In this document: one piece after another, positions 47,684-57,482 of the stretch | Layout of the letters: each line of letters begins with the position of its first letter | Position numbering within the stretch: position 1 is the stretch's first letter | NCBI GenBank assembly: GCA_963590415.1 | Contig: CAVAPB010000012.1 | Coordinates: forward strand, 6,832-70,831 | From: Fimenecus sp963590415 | GTDB taxonomy: Bacteria; Bacillota; Clostridia; Oscillospirales; Acutalibacteraceae | Direction of reading: 5' to 3' | DNA length: 64,000 nucleotides | Notes under the pieces: model-generated | Databases searched by the model: none | What the model was told of the DNA's origin: nothing | What the model saw: the letters and a program-made list of their open reading frames with translations, nothing else | Made by a program: the position numbers and the translations under genes

Positions 47684-47779
47684 CAAAAACACCCCTTGAA
47701 AACAATTAAAAAACAGTGTATTATAGTACAAAGTCATTATATCAAATATATATATAAATAGCAATTTATTTTTGAGGAT

Positions 47780-48478
47780 GTGAACACATTGATTTATGTT
47801 ACGGGCGACACCCATGCGGACGCCGAACGACTGTCGCTTTCAAGGCTTCACTCACTCAAGGCGGGAGATACGCTTATTATTTGCGGAGATTTCGGCTTTT
47901 TGTGGGACGACAGTAAAAAGGAACAAAAGATTATCCGCCAGCTCGGTAAAAGAAAGTACAACATCTGCTTTATTGACGGCACACACGAAAATTTCAAGCT
48001 TCTCAACAGCTATGAAATAAGCGAATGGAACGGCGGAAAGGTGCATAAAATATACGGTAACCTCTATCATCTTTTAAGAGGTCAGGTATTTGAAATAGAC
48101 GGAAAAACCGTGTTCACAATGGGCGGAGGCGAAAGCCCCGATATTGACATCAGGTCGGATGAAAACGGCTGGTCAAAGGATGAAATCCCGACACAGGAGG
48201 AGCTTTTGGAGGGCGTTAAAAACCTTGAAAAGCACAACTACAAGGTGGATATGGTCATAACCCACGAGCCGCCTACAAGAATAAAGGGCTTTTTACAGCT
48301 GAAGGACTACGATACATTGAGAGTAAGCGCCCTAAACGCATATTTTGAGGAGCTTTCGGATTCGTGCGAATTCAAAAGGTGGTTTTTCGGAAGCCTTCAT
48401 ACGGACAAGTATATTTCAAGCACGCACATCGGCGTTTTTAAGAACATCATAAATGCCGAGACAGGAGAAAAAATCTAA
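47780..48478 (+). CDS. Metallophosphoesterase (calcineurin-like)
   Basis: About 232 residues: GDTHAD (metal Asp, His), GDFGFLWDDSK, DGTHENFKLL (His), THEPPTRI and FGSLHTDKY (His). A cytoplasmic metal-dependent phosphatase of unknown substrate. The outermost start is GTG at 47780; TTG at 47789 has better spacing from GAGG. It is followed by the DHHW gene, 24 bp away. Confidence 0.88.
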   Translation: MNTLIYVTGDTHADAERLSLSRLHSLKAGDTLIICGDFGFLWDDSKKEQKIIRQLGKRKYNICFIDGTHENFKLLNSYEISEWNGGKVHKIYGNLYHLLRGQVFEIDGKTVFTMGGGESPDIDIRSDENGWSKDEIPTQEELLEGVKNLEKHNYKVDMVITHEPPTRIKGFLQLKDYDTLRVSALNAYFEELSDSCEFKRWFFGSLHTDKYISSTHIGVFKNIINAETGEKI

Positions 48479-48502
48479 TCCCCCTGAGGAAGTATATATT
48501 AA

Positions 48503-49624
48503 ATGAAGCTTACAAATTCAAGAAAAATCGTCGGAAGCATTGAAATGCTCATAGCGGCGGTAATTATAGTTTTTGCGGTTGTAAAGGCTCCGAATGAGCC
48601 TGCCCCGAAGCCTGTCGAAACGACAATCGAAAGCACAACTCATGCTGAAACGACGACCGAGGAGCAATCACAGACGGCGCCCGAAACAACAAAGCCCGTT
48701 GAAACAACGGCATTTGCACAAACCGGTGATTATCAGATTACAAATTCAATTATAGTTTTCCCCGACTCTGCAATGGAAATGTACTCCATTGCCAAAACAA
48801 AGCTCGGTGAATATGCAAACACGATAAACACCTTTGCCGCAAAGGTTCCCGACAAGCAGGTTTACTGTATGCTCGTGCCAACAAGAATTGCATTTTACGG
48901 ACCCGAGGAATACAGGACGGGCAGTCACTCCGCACCCGACGGAATAAACATCGCATACTCGCAGCTGTCGCCGAATGTAATTTCCGTTGACGCATATTCG
49001 GCTCTTTTGCAGCACACGGACGACTATATTTATTTCAGAACGGACCATCACTGGACGGCTCGAGGCGCATATTACGCATACTCTGCATTTTGTGAACGAA
49101 ACAGACTTTCACACGCTCCCCTCTCCGCTTACCAAAGCGGCAGACTTGATAATTTTGTCGGCACAATGTACCGCTATACCAACAGTGAAAGCCTCAAAAA
49201 CAATCCCGACTATGTTGAGTATTTTATGCCGATAGTCGAAGCTTCGGGCGAGTTTTATTCAACATCCGATATGTCCGACGGCAAGCCGCTGCGTATCATT
49301 TCCACGAACATTACAGACCAGTCAAGCAAGTATATGTGCTTTATCCAGGGCGACAAGCCGCTTGAAAAAATCGTAACATCAAATCAGAACGGCAAAAAGA
49401 TACTTGTTATCAAGGAGTCCTACGGCAATGCAATGGTGCCGTTCCTGCTTGAAAATTACAATGAAGTTTATGTTTTAGACCCGAGGCAGGACGGCGTTAA
49501 GGATATGAACCTTACGGAGTTTGTAAATAACAACGGAATAAACGAGATTTTGTTTATAAACTACCTTATGGCTCCGTCAAATTCAAAGTATATGACAGCG
49601 CTCAACAATATTATAAACAAGTAA
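48503..49624 (+). CDS. DHHW family extracellular protein (SGNH-like, possible acetyl-transfer helper)
   Basis: 373 residues. Membrane anchor near residues 12-30 (GSIEMLIAAVIIVFAVVKAP), then a Thr/Glu/Pro-rich linker and a globular domain with the DHHW motif in YIYFRTDHHWTARGAYYAY and the following GKKILVIKESYGNAMVPFL (SGNH-like Ser). DHHW proteins are often encoded near surface glycan O-acetylation genes. It is coupled to the phosphoesterase upstream. Confidence 0.8.
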   Translation: MKLTNSRKIVGSIEMLIAAVIIVFAVVKAPNEPAPKPVETTIESTTHAETTTEEQSQTAPETTKPVETTAFAQTGDYQITNSIIVFPDSAMEMYSIAKTKLGEYANTINTFAAKVPDKQVYCMLVPTRIAFYGPEEYRTGSHSAPDGINIAYSQLSPNVISVDAYSALLQHTDDYIYFRTDHHWTARGAYYAYSAFCERNRLSHAPLSAYQSGRLDNFVGTMYRYTNSESLKNNPDYVEYFMPIVEASGEFYSTSDMSDGKPLRIISTNITDQSSKYMCFIQGDKPLEKIVTSNQNGKKILVIKESYGNAMVPFLLENYNEVYVLDPRQDGVKDMNLTEFVNNNGINEILFINYLMAPSNSKYMTALNNIINK

Positions 49625-49640
49625 ATTAACGGATATATTC

Positions 49641-49687
49641 AATCACCCCGTCAGGTCGGTTTACGCCGATTGACGGGGTGATTTGTT
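49641..49687 (+). terminator. Terminator of the DHHW gene
   Basis: ATCACCCCGTCA / TGACGGGGTGAT stem followed by TTGTTT. Confidence 0.85.
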
Positions 49688-49689
49688 TA

Positions 49690-50075
49690 CGAGCAAGATA
49701 AGAGTGAAAAGTGAATAGTGAATAGTTGAAAGTTGTATAATAAAAACAGATAGCACAATTCGAAAAATATATCATATATCGTAGGGGCGAACTGTGTTCG
49801 CCAGTCAAATTCAGAGCAAATTAAAAGCGGGCGAACACAGTTCGCCCCTACGGGTAGTGCGTCGCCGTCTCGGTAGGGCGGGGGCTTGCTCCCGCCGTTG
49901 ACAGCGCCCCTTACGGGCGCGTGAAAAATGAATAATGAAGAATGAAAAATTGCGGGTGCTTCGCACGGATTAGAATATTACCGTAGGGACAGCCCTTGCT
50001 GTTGTATGTGGGTTTGGTTTTTACAATCACATTCGTTCTGCCTCCCTTTACACAAGGGAGGCAGAACGCACAAAT
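49690..50075. repeat. Intergenic island of mosaic repeats (copy 3)
   Basis: A shorter island with the same modules: GGGCGAACTGTGTTCGCC paired with GGGCGAACACAGTTCGCCC (49784-49848), GGGCGGGGGCTTGCTCCCGCC (about 49876-49896), GCGCCCCTTACGGGCGC with GAATAATGAAGAATGAA tail and GCGGGTGCTTCGCACGG (49908-49970), and CCTCCCTTTACACAAGGGAGG (50040-50062). Between the DHHW terminator and the symporter terminator no gene is seen. Confidence 0.8.
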
Positions 50076-50114
50076 TGAAAAACAACGGTTCCCTTTACAA
50101 GGGAGCCGTTGTTT
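50076..50114 (-). terminator. Terminator of the symporter operon
   Basis: Minus strand AACAACGGCTCCCTT / AAGGGAACCGTTGTT followed by TTTC; 28 bp after the symporter stop. Confidence 0.85.
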
Positions 50115-50141
50115 CAACACAATTTGTTATAAGCCTATATC

Positions 50142-51542
50142 TTAATTTTCCTTTTCCGCTTTTCTTTTTTCAATTATATACTCGTGAACATTGTCGGCAA
50201 GCTCGCCGTAAATTTTGAACTTCTTTCTGAACACTATCAGTGAAGCCGTAAGGAACACTATCGGCGCACCGAAAGCAAGGACTCCTATTCCCGTCTTTGT
50301 GCCTTCCGTGAAAGCTCCCGCTTCGTTTTGAGCGTTATAGTTCATTGCCCAAAGCGTACCGAAAAGGACAATAGTCTGTATCGTATATGCCATCTTCTGC
50401 AAAAATCCCTTCATTGAGAAGGTTATACTCTCGTTTCTCATGCCGTTTTTATATTCGCCGTAATCGACTATATCGGCAAGGAAAATGGTCTGTGAAACAA
50501 ACATTGAGGAAATACCGACAGACGCAATTATGTAGCAGACATCGAGGACAATCGGTATCTTTACAAAAGCGCCGAAAATCAGCATAAGCGTATATCCGAA
50601 TATTGAAAATACAAGAGAAATCGTATATGTTGTGCGTTTTGAGAACTTCTGCGAAAGCACGGGAACGACAAGCAGACCGAGAATTGAGCCCACCGCTCCT
50701 ATCGTGCCGAACAGCGACTGCTTTGTCGAATCGCCGAGAGCGTCCGAGAAGTAATACGCCGCCGTAGACGAGGTAAGATACCAGCCTGCGTTTGACAGCA
50801 TTGCAAACACCATAAAGACAATAAGCTGGTCGTTTGACTTAATTACATCAAATATCTGCTTAAAGCTGAACTTCTGCTTTTCATTATATACAACATTTGT
50901 CTCCTTTGTGGTGAGCACGCAGACAAGCGCGAAGAATACGAGAGCCGCACCGCATATCATAGCCCACTTTGAAAATCCCGAGGCTGAATAGCCCTTGTCC
51001 GTTTTTTGCTCAAGGTCGCTCGCAAGCAACGGACAGATGATGGGAGTCAAAATTGAAATTATACCCTGACCGAGACCCGAAAAGGTTCTTGCCACGGTTG
51101 CAACAAGGTTTCTCTCCTTTTCCTCGCTCGTAAACGACGGAACCATCGACCAATACGGAATGTCAGCCATTGTATTGGTCATACCCCAGAGGATATACAT
51201 AACGGCAATATAAATATAAAGCTTCGTTCCGCTCATTCCGAACGAAGTAAAAAGCAATGAAAGAACTATGGCGTTTGACATTGCACCTATGAGAATCCAC
51301 GGGCGGTATTTGCCGAATTTTGTCCTCGTATTGTCTACTATCGTGCCCATCATCGGGTCGTTGATACCGTCCCATATTCTCGCTATCGGCGTTAAGATAA
51401 GCAAAAACGCCTCCGGAATATTGAGCACGCTCGACAGATAGTACGAAAGATATGTATAGAACATACCGTAGCTCAAATCAAGACCTATCGCACCGACGCC
51501 GTAGCCCAATTTGCTTTTGATAAATTTCAATTGTTCCTTCAT
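50142..51542 (-). CDS. GPH-family (glycoside-pentoside-hexuronide) cation symporter
   Basis: 466 residues, about 12 helices, major facilitator superfamily of the MelB type. Seen: GYGVGAIGLDLSYGMFYTYLSYY, GINDPMMGTIVDNTRTKFGKYRPWIL (the conserved Asp-rich loop), WYLTSSTAAYYFSD, and the C-terminal ADIVDYGEYKNGMRNESITFS signature. It co-transports a glycoside with a cation. It overlaps the upstream O-antigen-ligase-like gene by ATGA. Confidence 0.9.
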   Translation of the reverse strand: MKEQLKFIKSKLGYGVGAIGLDLSYGMFYTYLSYYLSSVLNIPEAFLLILTPIARIWDGINDPMMGTIVDNTRTKFGKYRPWILIGAMSNAIVLSLLFTSFGMSGTKLYIYIAVMYILWGMTNTMADIPYWSMVPSFTSEEKERNLVATVARTFSGLGQGIISILTPIICPLLASDLEQKTDKGYSASGFSKWAMICGAALVFFALVCVLTTKETNVVYNEKQKFSFKQIFDVIKSNDQLIVFMVFAMLSNAGWYLTSSTAAYYFSDALGDSTKQSLFGTIGAVGSILGLLVVPVLSQKFSKRTTYTISLVFSIFGYTLMLIFGAFVKIPIVLDVCYIIASVGISSMFVSQTIFLADIVDYGEYKNGMRNESITFSMKGFLQKMAYTIQTIVLFGTLWAMNYNAQNEAGAFTEGTKTGIGVLAFGAPIVFLTASLIVFRKKFKIYGELADNVHEYIIEKRKAEKEN

Positions 51543-52804
51543 TGTTTACTCTCCCCTGTATTTTTTGTCTTTATGCGTATAACCGCCTGCATACAGCCTG
51601 CAAGCACGGCAAAGCAAAGTATCTGCTTGGGCGTGCAAAGCGTGTTGTCGAACATCGACATAACCGCAAAGCCCAAAAAAGACGAAAGAAATGCTATTCC
51701 GTAGCTTCTGTGCCAGCCGCTCATACGGCAAAGCTTTACAAAATCGCAGACGATTATCAAAAGCAGAATTGCAAACAAGCCGAGACCTATTATGCCGCCC
51801 TCGGCAAGCACCTCAATAAATAGGTTATGCGAATGTGAAAATCGGAGTCCGTTTTCAAAAAGATAGCCCGTTACATTGTTATACCCTGCGCCTACGCCCA
51901 AAAGGAAATTATCCTTAATAAGTCCGAAGGTGCAGCCCCAGAGCCCTATCCTGTAATTGGTGGAAAGGTCCTGCGAAGCAGAAACACCCCTGCGCTCAAA
52001 AATAGTTATGAGTATTATCAGCGAGGACGCCGCCGCAACGCCCGACATAAACTTTGCCGGCTTCTTACCCGCAAACGAAAGAACCATAAACGAAATTATG
52101 ATTGCGACCGCCGCACCCCTCAAAAAGGTGAAGAGTATTCCGAAAAAGATAAGCAATGAGCTTATTATTGAAAAAACACGCCTTTTCTTGGTTGCTGTGT
52201 AAAAGCAACAGTAAGCCGCTATCGGGAACACCATTACAAGGAAGGTGGCAAAGATAAGCGGGTTTTCAAAGCAAGCCGCTACCCTGTCGCGAACCTCTTC
52301 GACAAAATATTCATAATTTATTAGCCCGTAAACGAACTCATCCGCCTTTTGATACAGCGGGTTCGGAAACAGGTCAGAGCGGCCGACAGCCATAAAGCAC
52401 ATCTGAATAATGCCTATCACGGAATTTGCCGCCGCAGAGCCGACAAGACAGAGCATAATGTTCTCTATCTTTTCCCTTGTATCGCAAAGCGAAATAACGG
52501 TCATTGCACAAATTGCGGCGCATATCCATACGAAGCCAATTGTTGCCGAAGCCTTGGGAATTTTTGCCCAAAAAGCCGTAACGGCAAGGTACACGGCGTA
52601 AACCGACATCACGATAAGGAACTTGTCGGCACCTACGCTAAGCCGCTGAGGCTTCTTTCTTATTATACAGGATATAAAAATAACAAAAGGTATTATTATT
52701 GTAAGATACTCGGGCAAAAGCGAGCCTAAGAACAGCGACACCGCAAGTATCTTATATGTAACCGGAAAGTTTTTATCTTTCAGAAACTGTGGAATCAACC
52801 GCAT
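51539..52804 (-). CDS. O-antigen ligase/polymerase-like membrane protein
   Basis: About 421 residues, about 10-12 hydrophobic helices, with a large loop containing YRIGLWGCTFGLIKDNFLLGVGAGYNN and the LRFSHSHNLFIEVLAEGGIIGL motif typical of the Wzy_C/O-ligase family. Such proteins polymerise or attach surface polysaccharide. ATG at 52804 is used; a TTG just upstream is also possible. It precedes the symporter gene. Confidence 0.85.
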   Translation of the reverse strand: MRLIPQFLKDKNFPVTYKILAVSLFLGSLLPEYLTIIIPFVIFISCIIRKKPQRLSVGADKFLIVMSVYAVYLAVTAFWAKIPKASATIGFVWICAAICAMTVISLCDTREKIENIMLCLVGSAAANSVIGIIQMCFMAVGRSDLFPNPLYQKADEFVYGLINYEYFVEEVRDRVAACFENPLIFATFLVMVFPIAAYCCFYTATKKRRVFSIISSLLIFFGILFTFLRGAAVAIIISFMVLSFAGKKPAKFMSGVAAASSLIILITIFERRGVSASQDLSTNYRIGLWGCTFGLIKDNFLLGVGAGYNNVTGYLFENGLRFSHSHNLFIEVLAEGGIIGLGLFAILLLIIVCDFVKLCRMSGWHRSYGIAFLSSFLGFAVMSMFDNTLCTPKQILCFAVLAGCMQAVIRIKTKNTGESKQ

Positions 52805-52944
52805 CAACTCCGAAATTTAATTACCGATATATATTATCATATTTTTACCGAAAATACAATAAAAATAAAAGTATACCGCCGCTTTGCGACACAATACGGA
52901 TTTTTGCTTATTTATTACAAATTTATGAATTTTTGGAAAAGTAC

Positions 52945-52972
52945 TTGATTTTTTTCCGTAATCGGCTAAAAT
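52945..52972 (+). promoter_or_regulatory. Promoter of groESL
   Basis: TTGATT, 16-bp spacer, TAAAAT, just before the CIRCE element. Confidence 0.7.
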
Positions 52973-52977
52973 ATATA

Positions 52978-53004
52978 TTAGCACTCGAGAGTAACGAGTG
53001 CTAA
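52978..53004 (+). promoter_or_regulatory. CIRCE operator (HrcA binding site)
   Basis: Perfect consensus TTAGCACTC-N9-GAGTGCTAA, 34 bp before the groES ATG. HrcA represses groESL here at normal temperature. Confidence 0.97.
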
Positions 53005-53038
53005 CGAAAGTTTTTAATTCTTTTGGGAGGAATCTTAT

Positions 53039-53323
53039 ATGACAATCAAACCACTTGCTGACAGAGTTGTTCTCAAGTCAGTTGAACTCGAAGAAACCAC
53101 AAAGGGCGGCATTATTCTTGCCGCTTCGGCACAGGAAAAGCCTCAGGTTGCAGAGGTCGTTGCAGTAGGCCCCGGCGGCGTTGTTGACGGCAAGGACATC
53201 AAAATGTATGTCAAGGTCGGCGACAAGGTTATCACAAGCAAATATTCCGGCACGGAAGTCAAAATCGACGACGCTGAATACATTATCGTTCGTCAGGCAG
53301 ACATCCTTGCAGTTGTTGAATAA
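53039..53323 (+). CDS. groES: Co-chaperonin GroES
   Basis: 94 residues, seven-fold ring lid of the GroEL chamber. It has MTIKPLADRVVLKSVELEETTKGGI with the mobile loop region, VVAVGPGGVVDG and the C-terminal EYIIVRQADILAVVE. GGGAGG precedes the ATG. It is controlled by the CIRCE site and followed by groEL. Confidence 0.98.
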   Translation: MTIKPLADRVVLKSVELEETTKGGIILAASAQEKPQVAEVVAVGPGGVVDGKDIKMYVKVGDKVITSKYSGTEVKIDDAEYIIVRQADILAVVE

Positions 53324-53345
53324 TTTTTTTCGGAGGTAATGAATT

Positions 53346-54980
53346 ATGGCTAAACAGATTATTTACGGCGAGGAAGCTCGCAAAGCATTACAGGCAGGCA
53401 TCGACAAGCTGAGCAATACCGTTAAAATCACATTGGGTCCCAAGGGCAGAAATGTTGTTCTTGATAGGAAATACGGCGCTCCGCTTATCACAAACGACGG
53501 CGTTACAATCGCCAAAGAGGTTGAGCTTGAGGACGCATTTGAAAATATGGGCGCTCAGCTCGTTAAAGAGGTTGCAACAAAGACAAACGATGTTGCGGGT
53601 GACGGCACAACAACCGCTACATTGCTTGCACAGGCTCTTGTTCGTGAAGGTATGAAGAATGTTGCGGCAGGTGCAAATCCGATGGTAGTCAAAAAAGGTA
53701 TGCAGATGGCTGTTGACGCCGCTGTCAAGGCTATCAAGGAAAACGCACAGCCCGTTAAATCTTCAAGCGACATCGCCAGAATCGCTACAATTTCCGCAGC
53801 TGACGAATTTGTCGGCAAGCTTATCGCAGACGCTATGGAAAAGGTTACCGCAGACGGCGTAATCACCATTGAAGAGTCCAAGACATCGGAGACATATTCG
53901 GATGTTGTTGAAGGTATGCAGTTCGACAGGGGCTATATCTCCCCTTATATGGTAACGGATACCGACAAGATGGAGGCTGTTATCGACGACGCTTACATTC
54001 TTATCACAGACAAGAAGATTTCTTCAATTCAGGAGATCCTCCCCTTGCTTGAAAAAATTGTTCAGGCAGGTCAGAAGCTCGTTATCATCGCCGAGGATGT
54101 TGAGGGCGAGGCTCTCTCGACAATTCTTGTCAACAAGCTGAGAGGCACATTCACCTGCGTATGCGTAAAGGCTCCCGGCTTCGGCGACAGAAGAAAGGAT
54201 ATGCTTCAGGACATCGCCGTTCTCACAGGCGGTCAGGTAATAACCTCGGATCTCGGTCTTGAGCTCAAGGACGCAGACATCCCCATGCTCGGCAAAGCTA
54301 AGCAGGTTAAGATTACAAAAGAAAACACCACAATCGTTGACGGTGCAGGCAAAAAAGAGGACATCAAGGGCAGAGTTTCCCAGATCAGAAGCCAGATTGA
54401 AGCTACCACCTCGGAATTTGACCGTGAAAAGCTTCAGGAAAGACTTGCAAAGCTTGCAGGCGGCGTAGCTGTTATCCGTGTCGGTGCGGCTACCGAAACA
54501 GAAATGAAAGAAAAGAAGCTCCGTATTGAGGACGCTCTCGCAGCTACAAAGGCGGCTGTTGAAGAGGGTTGTGTAGCAGGCGGCGGCGTTGCACTTTTGA
54601 ACGCTATCCCCGAGGTTGCAAAGCTTCTTGATACAGAAGATGCCGATCTCAAGACGGGCGTAAACATCGTACTCAAGGCTATTGAAGAGCCCGTAAGACA
54701 GATTGCACGCAATGCAGGTCTTGAAGGCTCGGTAATCGTAAACGAAATTGTAAACAAGAAAAAGAAAGGCTACGGCTTCGATTTCGGTAAAGAAGAGTAT
54801 GTCGATATGTTCAAGGCAGGAATCCTTGACCCGGCAAAGGTTACCCGTTCGGCACTCCAGAACGCGGCTTCGGTTGCGGCTATGGTTCTTACAACCGAGT
54901 CTCTCGTAACCGATATTCCCGACCCGCAGGCTGAGGCGGCGGCAAACGCTGCAATGGCTCAGGGCGGCGGAATGTATTGA
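53346..54980 (+). CDS. groEL: Chaperonin GroEL
   Basis: 544 residues, ATP-dependent protein-folding chamber of 14 subunits. Seen: TLGPKGRNVVLDRKYG, GDGTTTATLLAQAL (ATP site), the apical region RGYISPYMVTDTD and CVAGGGVALLNAIP, ending in NAAMAQGGGMY, close to the Gly-Gly-Met C-terminal tail. Transcribed with groES from the CIRCE-controlled promoter. Confidence 0.98.
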   Translation: MAKQIIYGEEARKALQAGIDKLSNTVKITLGPKGRNVVLDRKYGAPLITNDGVTIAKEVELEDAFENMGAQLVKEVATKTNDVAGDGTTTATLLAQALVREGMKNVAAGANPMVVKKGMQMAVDAAVKAIKENAQPVKSSSDIARIATISAADEFVGKLIADAMEKVTADGVITIEESKTSETYSDVVEGMQFDRGYISPYMVTDTDKMEAVIDDAYILITDKKISSIQEILPLLEKIVQAGQKLVIIAEDVEGEALSTILVNKLRGTFTCVCVKAPGFGDRRKDMLQDIAVLTGGQVITSDLGLELKDADIPMLGKAKQVKITKENTTIVDGAGKKEDIKGRVSQIRSQIEATTSEFDREKLQERLAKLAGGVAVIRVGAATETEMKEKKLRIEDALAATKAAVEEGCVAGGGVALLNAIPEVAKLLDTEDADLKTGVNIVLKAIEEPVRQIARNAGLEGSVIVNEIVNKKKKGYGFDFGKEEYVDMFKAGILDPAKVTRSALQNAASVAAMVLTTESLVTDIPDPQAEAAANAAMAQGGGMY

Positions 54981-55010
54981 TCCGATAAAGAATATACCCT
55001 GAAATAAGCA

Positions 55011-55043
55011 GAAGCGCCGGTCGATTCAGACCAGCGCTTTTTG
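55011..55043 (+). terminator. Terminator of groESL
   Basis: AAGCGCCGGTC / GACCAGCGCTT stem followed by TTTG, 31 bp after the groEL stop. Confidence 0.85.
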
Positions 55044-55058
55044 TTATAAGCTTTTTTA

Positions 55059-55331
55059 TTAAGCTTCGGATATTTCCCCGTTTTTCAGGTGCTCATATTT
55101 TTCCTTTGTGGCAAGTCCGCCTCTTATGTGGCGCTGTGCCTTATTCTCATCAAGCACCTTACGAACCTTGAGATAAAGCGAATAGTCGCTTTTTTTCAAC
55201 CGCTCCGATACATCCGTATGTACCGTGCTTTTGCTTATGCCGAACACCTTTGCGGCAGCTCTTACGGTTGCGTTATTTCTTACTATGTACTCGCCGAGCT
55301 CTGCGGCACGGTCCTCAACTGTATAATTCAA
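55059..55331 (-). CDS. spoIIID: Sporulation transcription regulator SpoIIID
   Basis: 90 residues from a TTG start at 55331 (AGGAGG seven bases upstream). An HTH at about 24-45 (ATVRAAAKVFGISKSTVHTDV) and the C-terminal HIRGGLATKEKYEHLK match SpoIIID. It acts in the mother cell, turning sigma-E genes on or off and linking to sigma-K. It faces groEL across a short gap. Confidence 0.93.
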   Translation of the reverse strand: MNYTVEDRAAELGEYIVRNNATVRAAAKVFGISKSTVHTDVSERLKKSDYSLYLKVRKVLDENKAQRHIRGGLATKEKYEHLKNGEISEA

Positions 55332-55585
55332 AAACAGCCCTCCTTTACATATCAATAATAGATATGTAAAAAAGGAATTTTTTATTCTATTTGTTTTGAG
55401 GATAAAATTCCGAGTCCCATAAATCCAATAAAATCTCGGAAAAACAGGATTGCTCTCTGCATCAGCCGAGATTTCAGCCTGTGTTTTCATTTTTCTTTAA
55501 TTATTCATCGGTTTTCCGTCTGCACGGGTACAGAATACAGCAAGTGCCGTGTATATAATATGGTAAGCAGCAGACAACAAAAGCA

Positions 55586-55624
55586 TAAAAAAGAGCCTTC
55601 CGCAATAAAGTTGCAGAAGACCCG
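55586..55624 (-). terminator. Terminator of upp
   Basis: Minus strand GGGTCTTCTGC ... GCGGAAGGCTC with several G-T pairs, then TTTTTT. Confidence 0.65.
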
Positions 55625-55641
55625 TTTTATTCCGTTTTTGA

Positions 55642-56271
55642 TTATTTTGTGCCGAAAATTCTGTCGCCCGCATCGCCGAGACCGGGAACGATATATTTGT
55701 GCTCGTTAAGGCATTCGTCGCAAGCCGCACAGAAAATTTCTACATCGGGATGAGCGAGAGTAAGTGCCTCAATACCCTCGGGAGCCGCTATAATGCACAT
55801 GAATTTGATTGATTTGGGACCGTAAGCCTTAATCTGATTTATGGCATCAATAGCCGAACCGCCTGTTGCGAGCATCGGATCGATAACGAAGACCTCGCGC
55901 TGTGAAATGTCCGACGGGAGCTTGCAATAATAAGGAACGGGAAGAGCCGTTTCGGGATCACGGTACATACCGATATGACCGACCTTTGCCGACGGCACAA
56001 GTGAAAGCACGCCGTCAAGCATACCTGTACCTGCACGAAGTATCGGAACAAACGCAAGCTTTTTACCTGCGATTACTCTTGCTTTTGCGGGCGCAACCGG
56101 TGTTTCAACCTCGATTTCTTCAAGCGGAAGATCCCTTGTTGCCTCATAGCAAAGAAGCGTTGCGATTTCCGAAATAAGAGCTCTGAATTCCTTAGAGCCC
56201 GTGTTTTTGTCTCTCAAAATGCTGAGCTTATGCTGAATAAGCGGATGATTGGTAATTGTGATGTTAGCCAT
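55642..56271 (-). CDS. upp: Uracil phosphoribosyltransferase
   Basis: 209 residues; makes UMP from uracil and PRPP in pyrimidine salvage. PRPP motif VFVIDPMLATGGSAIDAI and the uracil-site C-terminus YIVPGLGDAGDRIFGTK are present. GGAGG precedes the ATG. Confidence 0.96.
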   Translation of the reverse strand: MANITITNHPLIQHKLSILRDKNTGSKEFRALISEIATLLCYEATRDLPLEEIEVETPVAPAKARVIAGKKLAFVPILRAGTGMLDGVLSLVPSAKVGHIGMYRDPETALPVPYYCKLPSDISQREVFVIDPMLATGGSAIDAINQIKAYGPKSIKFMCIIAAPEGIEALTLAHPDVEIFCAACDECLNEHKYIVPGLGDAGDRIFGTK

Positions 56272-56332
56272 TGTTAATTCCTCCGTGTTTCTTTTCCAAA
56301 TAATTATATACCCGTAAAAAATGAATTACAAG

Positions 56333-56776
56333 TTATTTTTGAGCATTTTCAATATCTTTGAGCTGGTCGATTCTTCTCTGATGTCTGCCGCCCTCAAACT
56401 CTGTGTTGAGGAACACCTCGACAAGCTCGAGCGCAAGGCCCGCGCCGACAACTCTGCCGCCCATACAAAGCACATTCGCGTCGTTGTGAAGTCTTGTGTA
56501 TTTTGCGCTGAAATAATCCGAACAGCAAGCCGCTCTGATGCCGTTTACCTTGTTTGCCGCCATAGAAATACCGATTCCCGTGCCGCAGCAGAGTATACCT
56601 CTGTTGCCCTCGCCCGCAACGATTTTGTCGCAGGTGTTTTTTGCTATGAGCGCATAGTCAACCGACTCCGAAGAATATGTACCGCAGTCCTCGTATTCTA
56701 TCCCCTTTTCGTCAAGATACTTTTTTACGGACTCTTTAAGCTCGTATCCGCCGTGGTCAGCTCCCAAATAAAGCAT
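56333..56776 (-). CDS. rpiB: Ribose-5-phosphate isomerase B
   Basis: 147 residues, the RpiB/LacAB fold; interconverts ribose 5-phosphate and ribulose 5-phosphate. GADHGGYELK, catalytic Cys in CCGTGIGISMAANK, and HNDANVLCMGGRVVG are seen. AAAGGAG lies before the ATG. Four bases after the tsaB stop, so it is in the tsaE-tsaB-rpiB operon. Confidence 0.95.
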   Translation of the reverse strand: MLYLGADHGGYELKESVKKYLDEKGIEYEDCGTYSSESVDYALIAKNTCDKIVAGEGNRGILCCGTGIGISMAANKVNGIRAACCSDYFSAKYTRLHNDANVLCMGGRVVGAGLALELVEVFLNTEFEGGRHQRRIDQLKDIENAQK

Positions 56777-56780
56777 AGTT

Positions 56781-57482
56781 TTATTCTCCTTTGTTTTTCA
56801 ATTTATTATTAAGCTCTCTCTGCGCCTGCGGCAATCTTAAATAAACGGGCAAAAGCTCATTTGCGCCGACAGTTTTTTCGCCTGCGAGAATTTTTTCGTA
56901 AGTAAGCAACGCAACGCTTGAAGCCTTGGGGTACCGCCTTTGCGGGTCAGCCAAGACGGCGTTTTCAAGCTCGTTTGAAAGCCTGTCGAAGCACATCTGT
57001 GCTCCGTCCCCCGTGAAAATAACACGGCAGTTCAGCTTTTTCAGCCTTTCAAGCAGTTCATCAATCAAAATCGCCTCGTCGGGGAAAAGTCTCTCCCCTC
57101 CCTCAAAGGAAGCGGTGTATACCTGATTACACCTTGCGTCCATAACCGAGCATATAACGGCATTTTCGCTCTTGAACGGATATGCCGCCGCTTCAAGCGA
57201 CGACACGGCAAAGCACTCGGTTGAAAAGGCGTCCGCAAGCCCCTTTGCCGCCGCAACTCCTATACGCACGCCCGTAAAAGAACCGGGACCTGCGCTGACG
57301 GAAATAACATCTATATCCGAAACAGCCGTATTTGTGTTTTTTAATGCGCTTTCAACCATCGGCATAAGCGTCTGCGAATGAGTAAGCCCTGTATCCAGGA
57401 AATTTTCGGCTAAAAGCTTTCCGTCCTCGATCAAAGCCGCGCCTGCGCTCAAAGATGAACATTCAAGCGATAAAATCTTCAT
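56781..57482 (-). CDS. tsaB: tRNA threonylcarbamoyladenosine protein TsaB
   Basis: 233 residues; part of the TsaBDE complex that modifies A37 in tRNAs reading ANN codons. ASKHA fold begins MKILSLECSSLSAGAALIEDG, with VSAGPGSFTGVRIGVAAAKGLA and CSVMDARCNQVYTA. Coupled by ATGA to tsaE. Confidence 0.94.
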   Translation of the reverse strand: MKILSLECSSLSAGAALIEDGKLLAENFLDTGLTHSQTLMPMVESALKNTNTAVSDIDVISVSAGPGSFTGVRIGVAAAKGLADAFSTECFAVSSLEAAAYPFKSENAVICSVMDARCNQVYTASFEGGERLFPDEAILIDELLERLKKLNCRVIFTGDGAQMCFDRLSNELENAVLADPQRRYPKASSVALLTYEKILAGEKTVGANELLPVYLRLPQAQRELNNKLKNKGE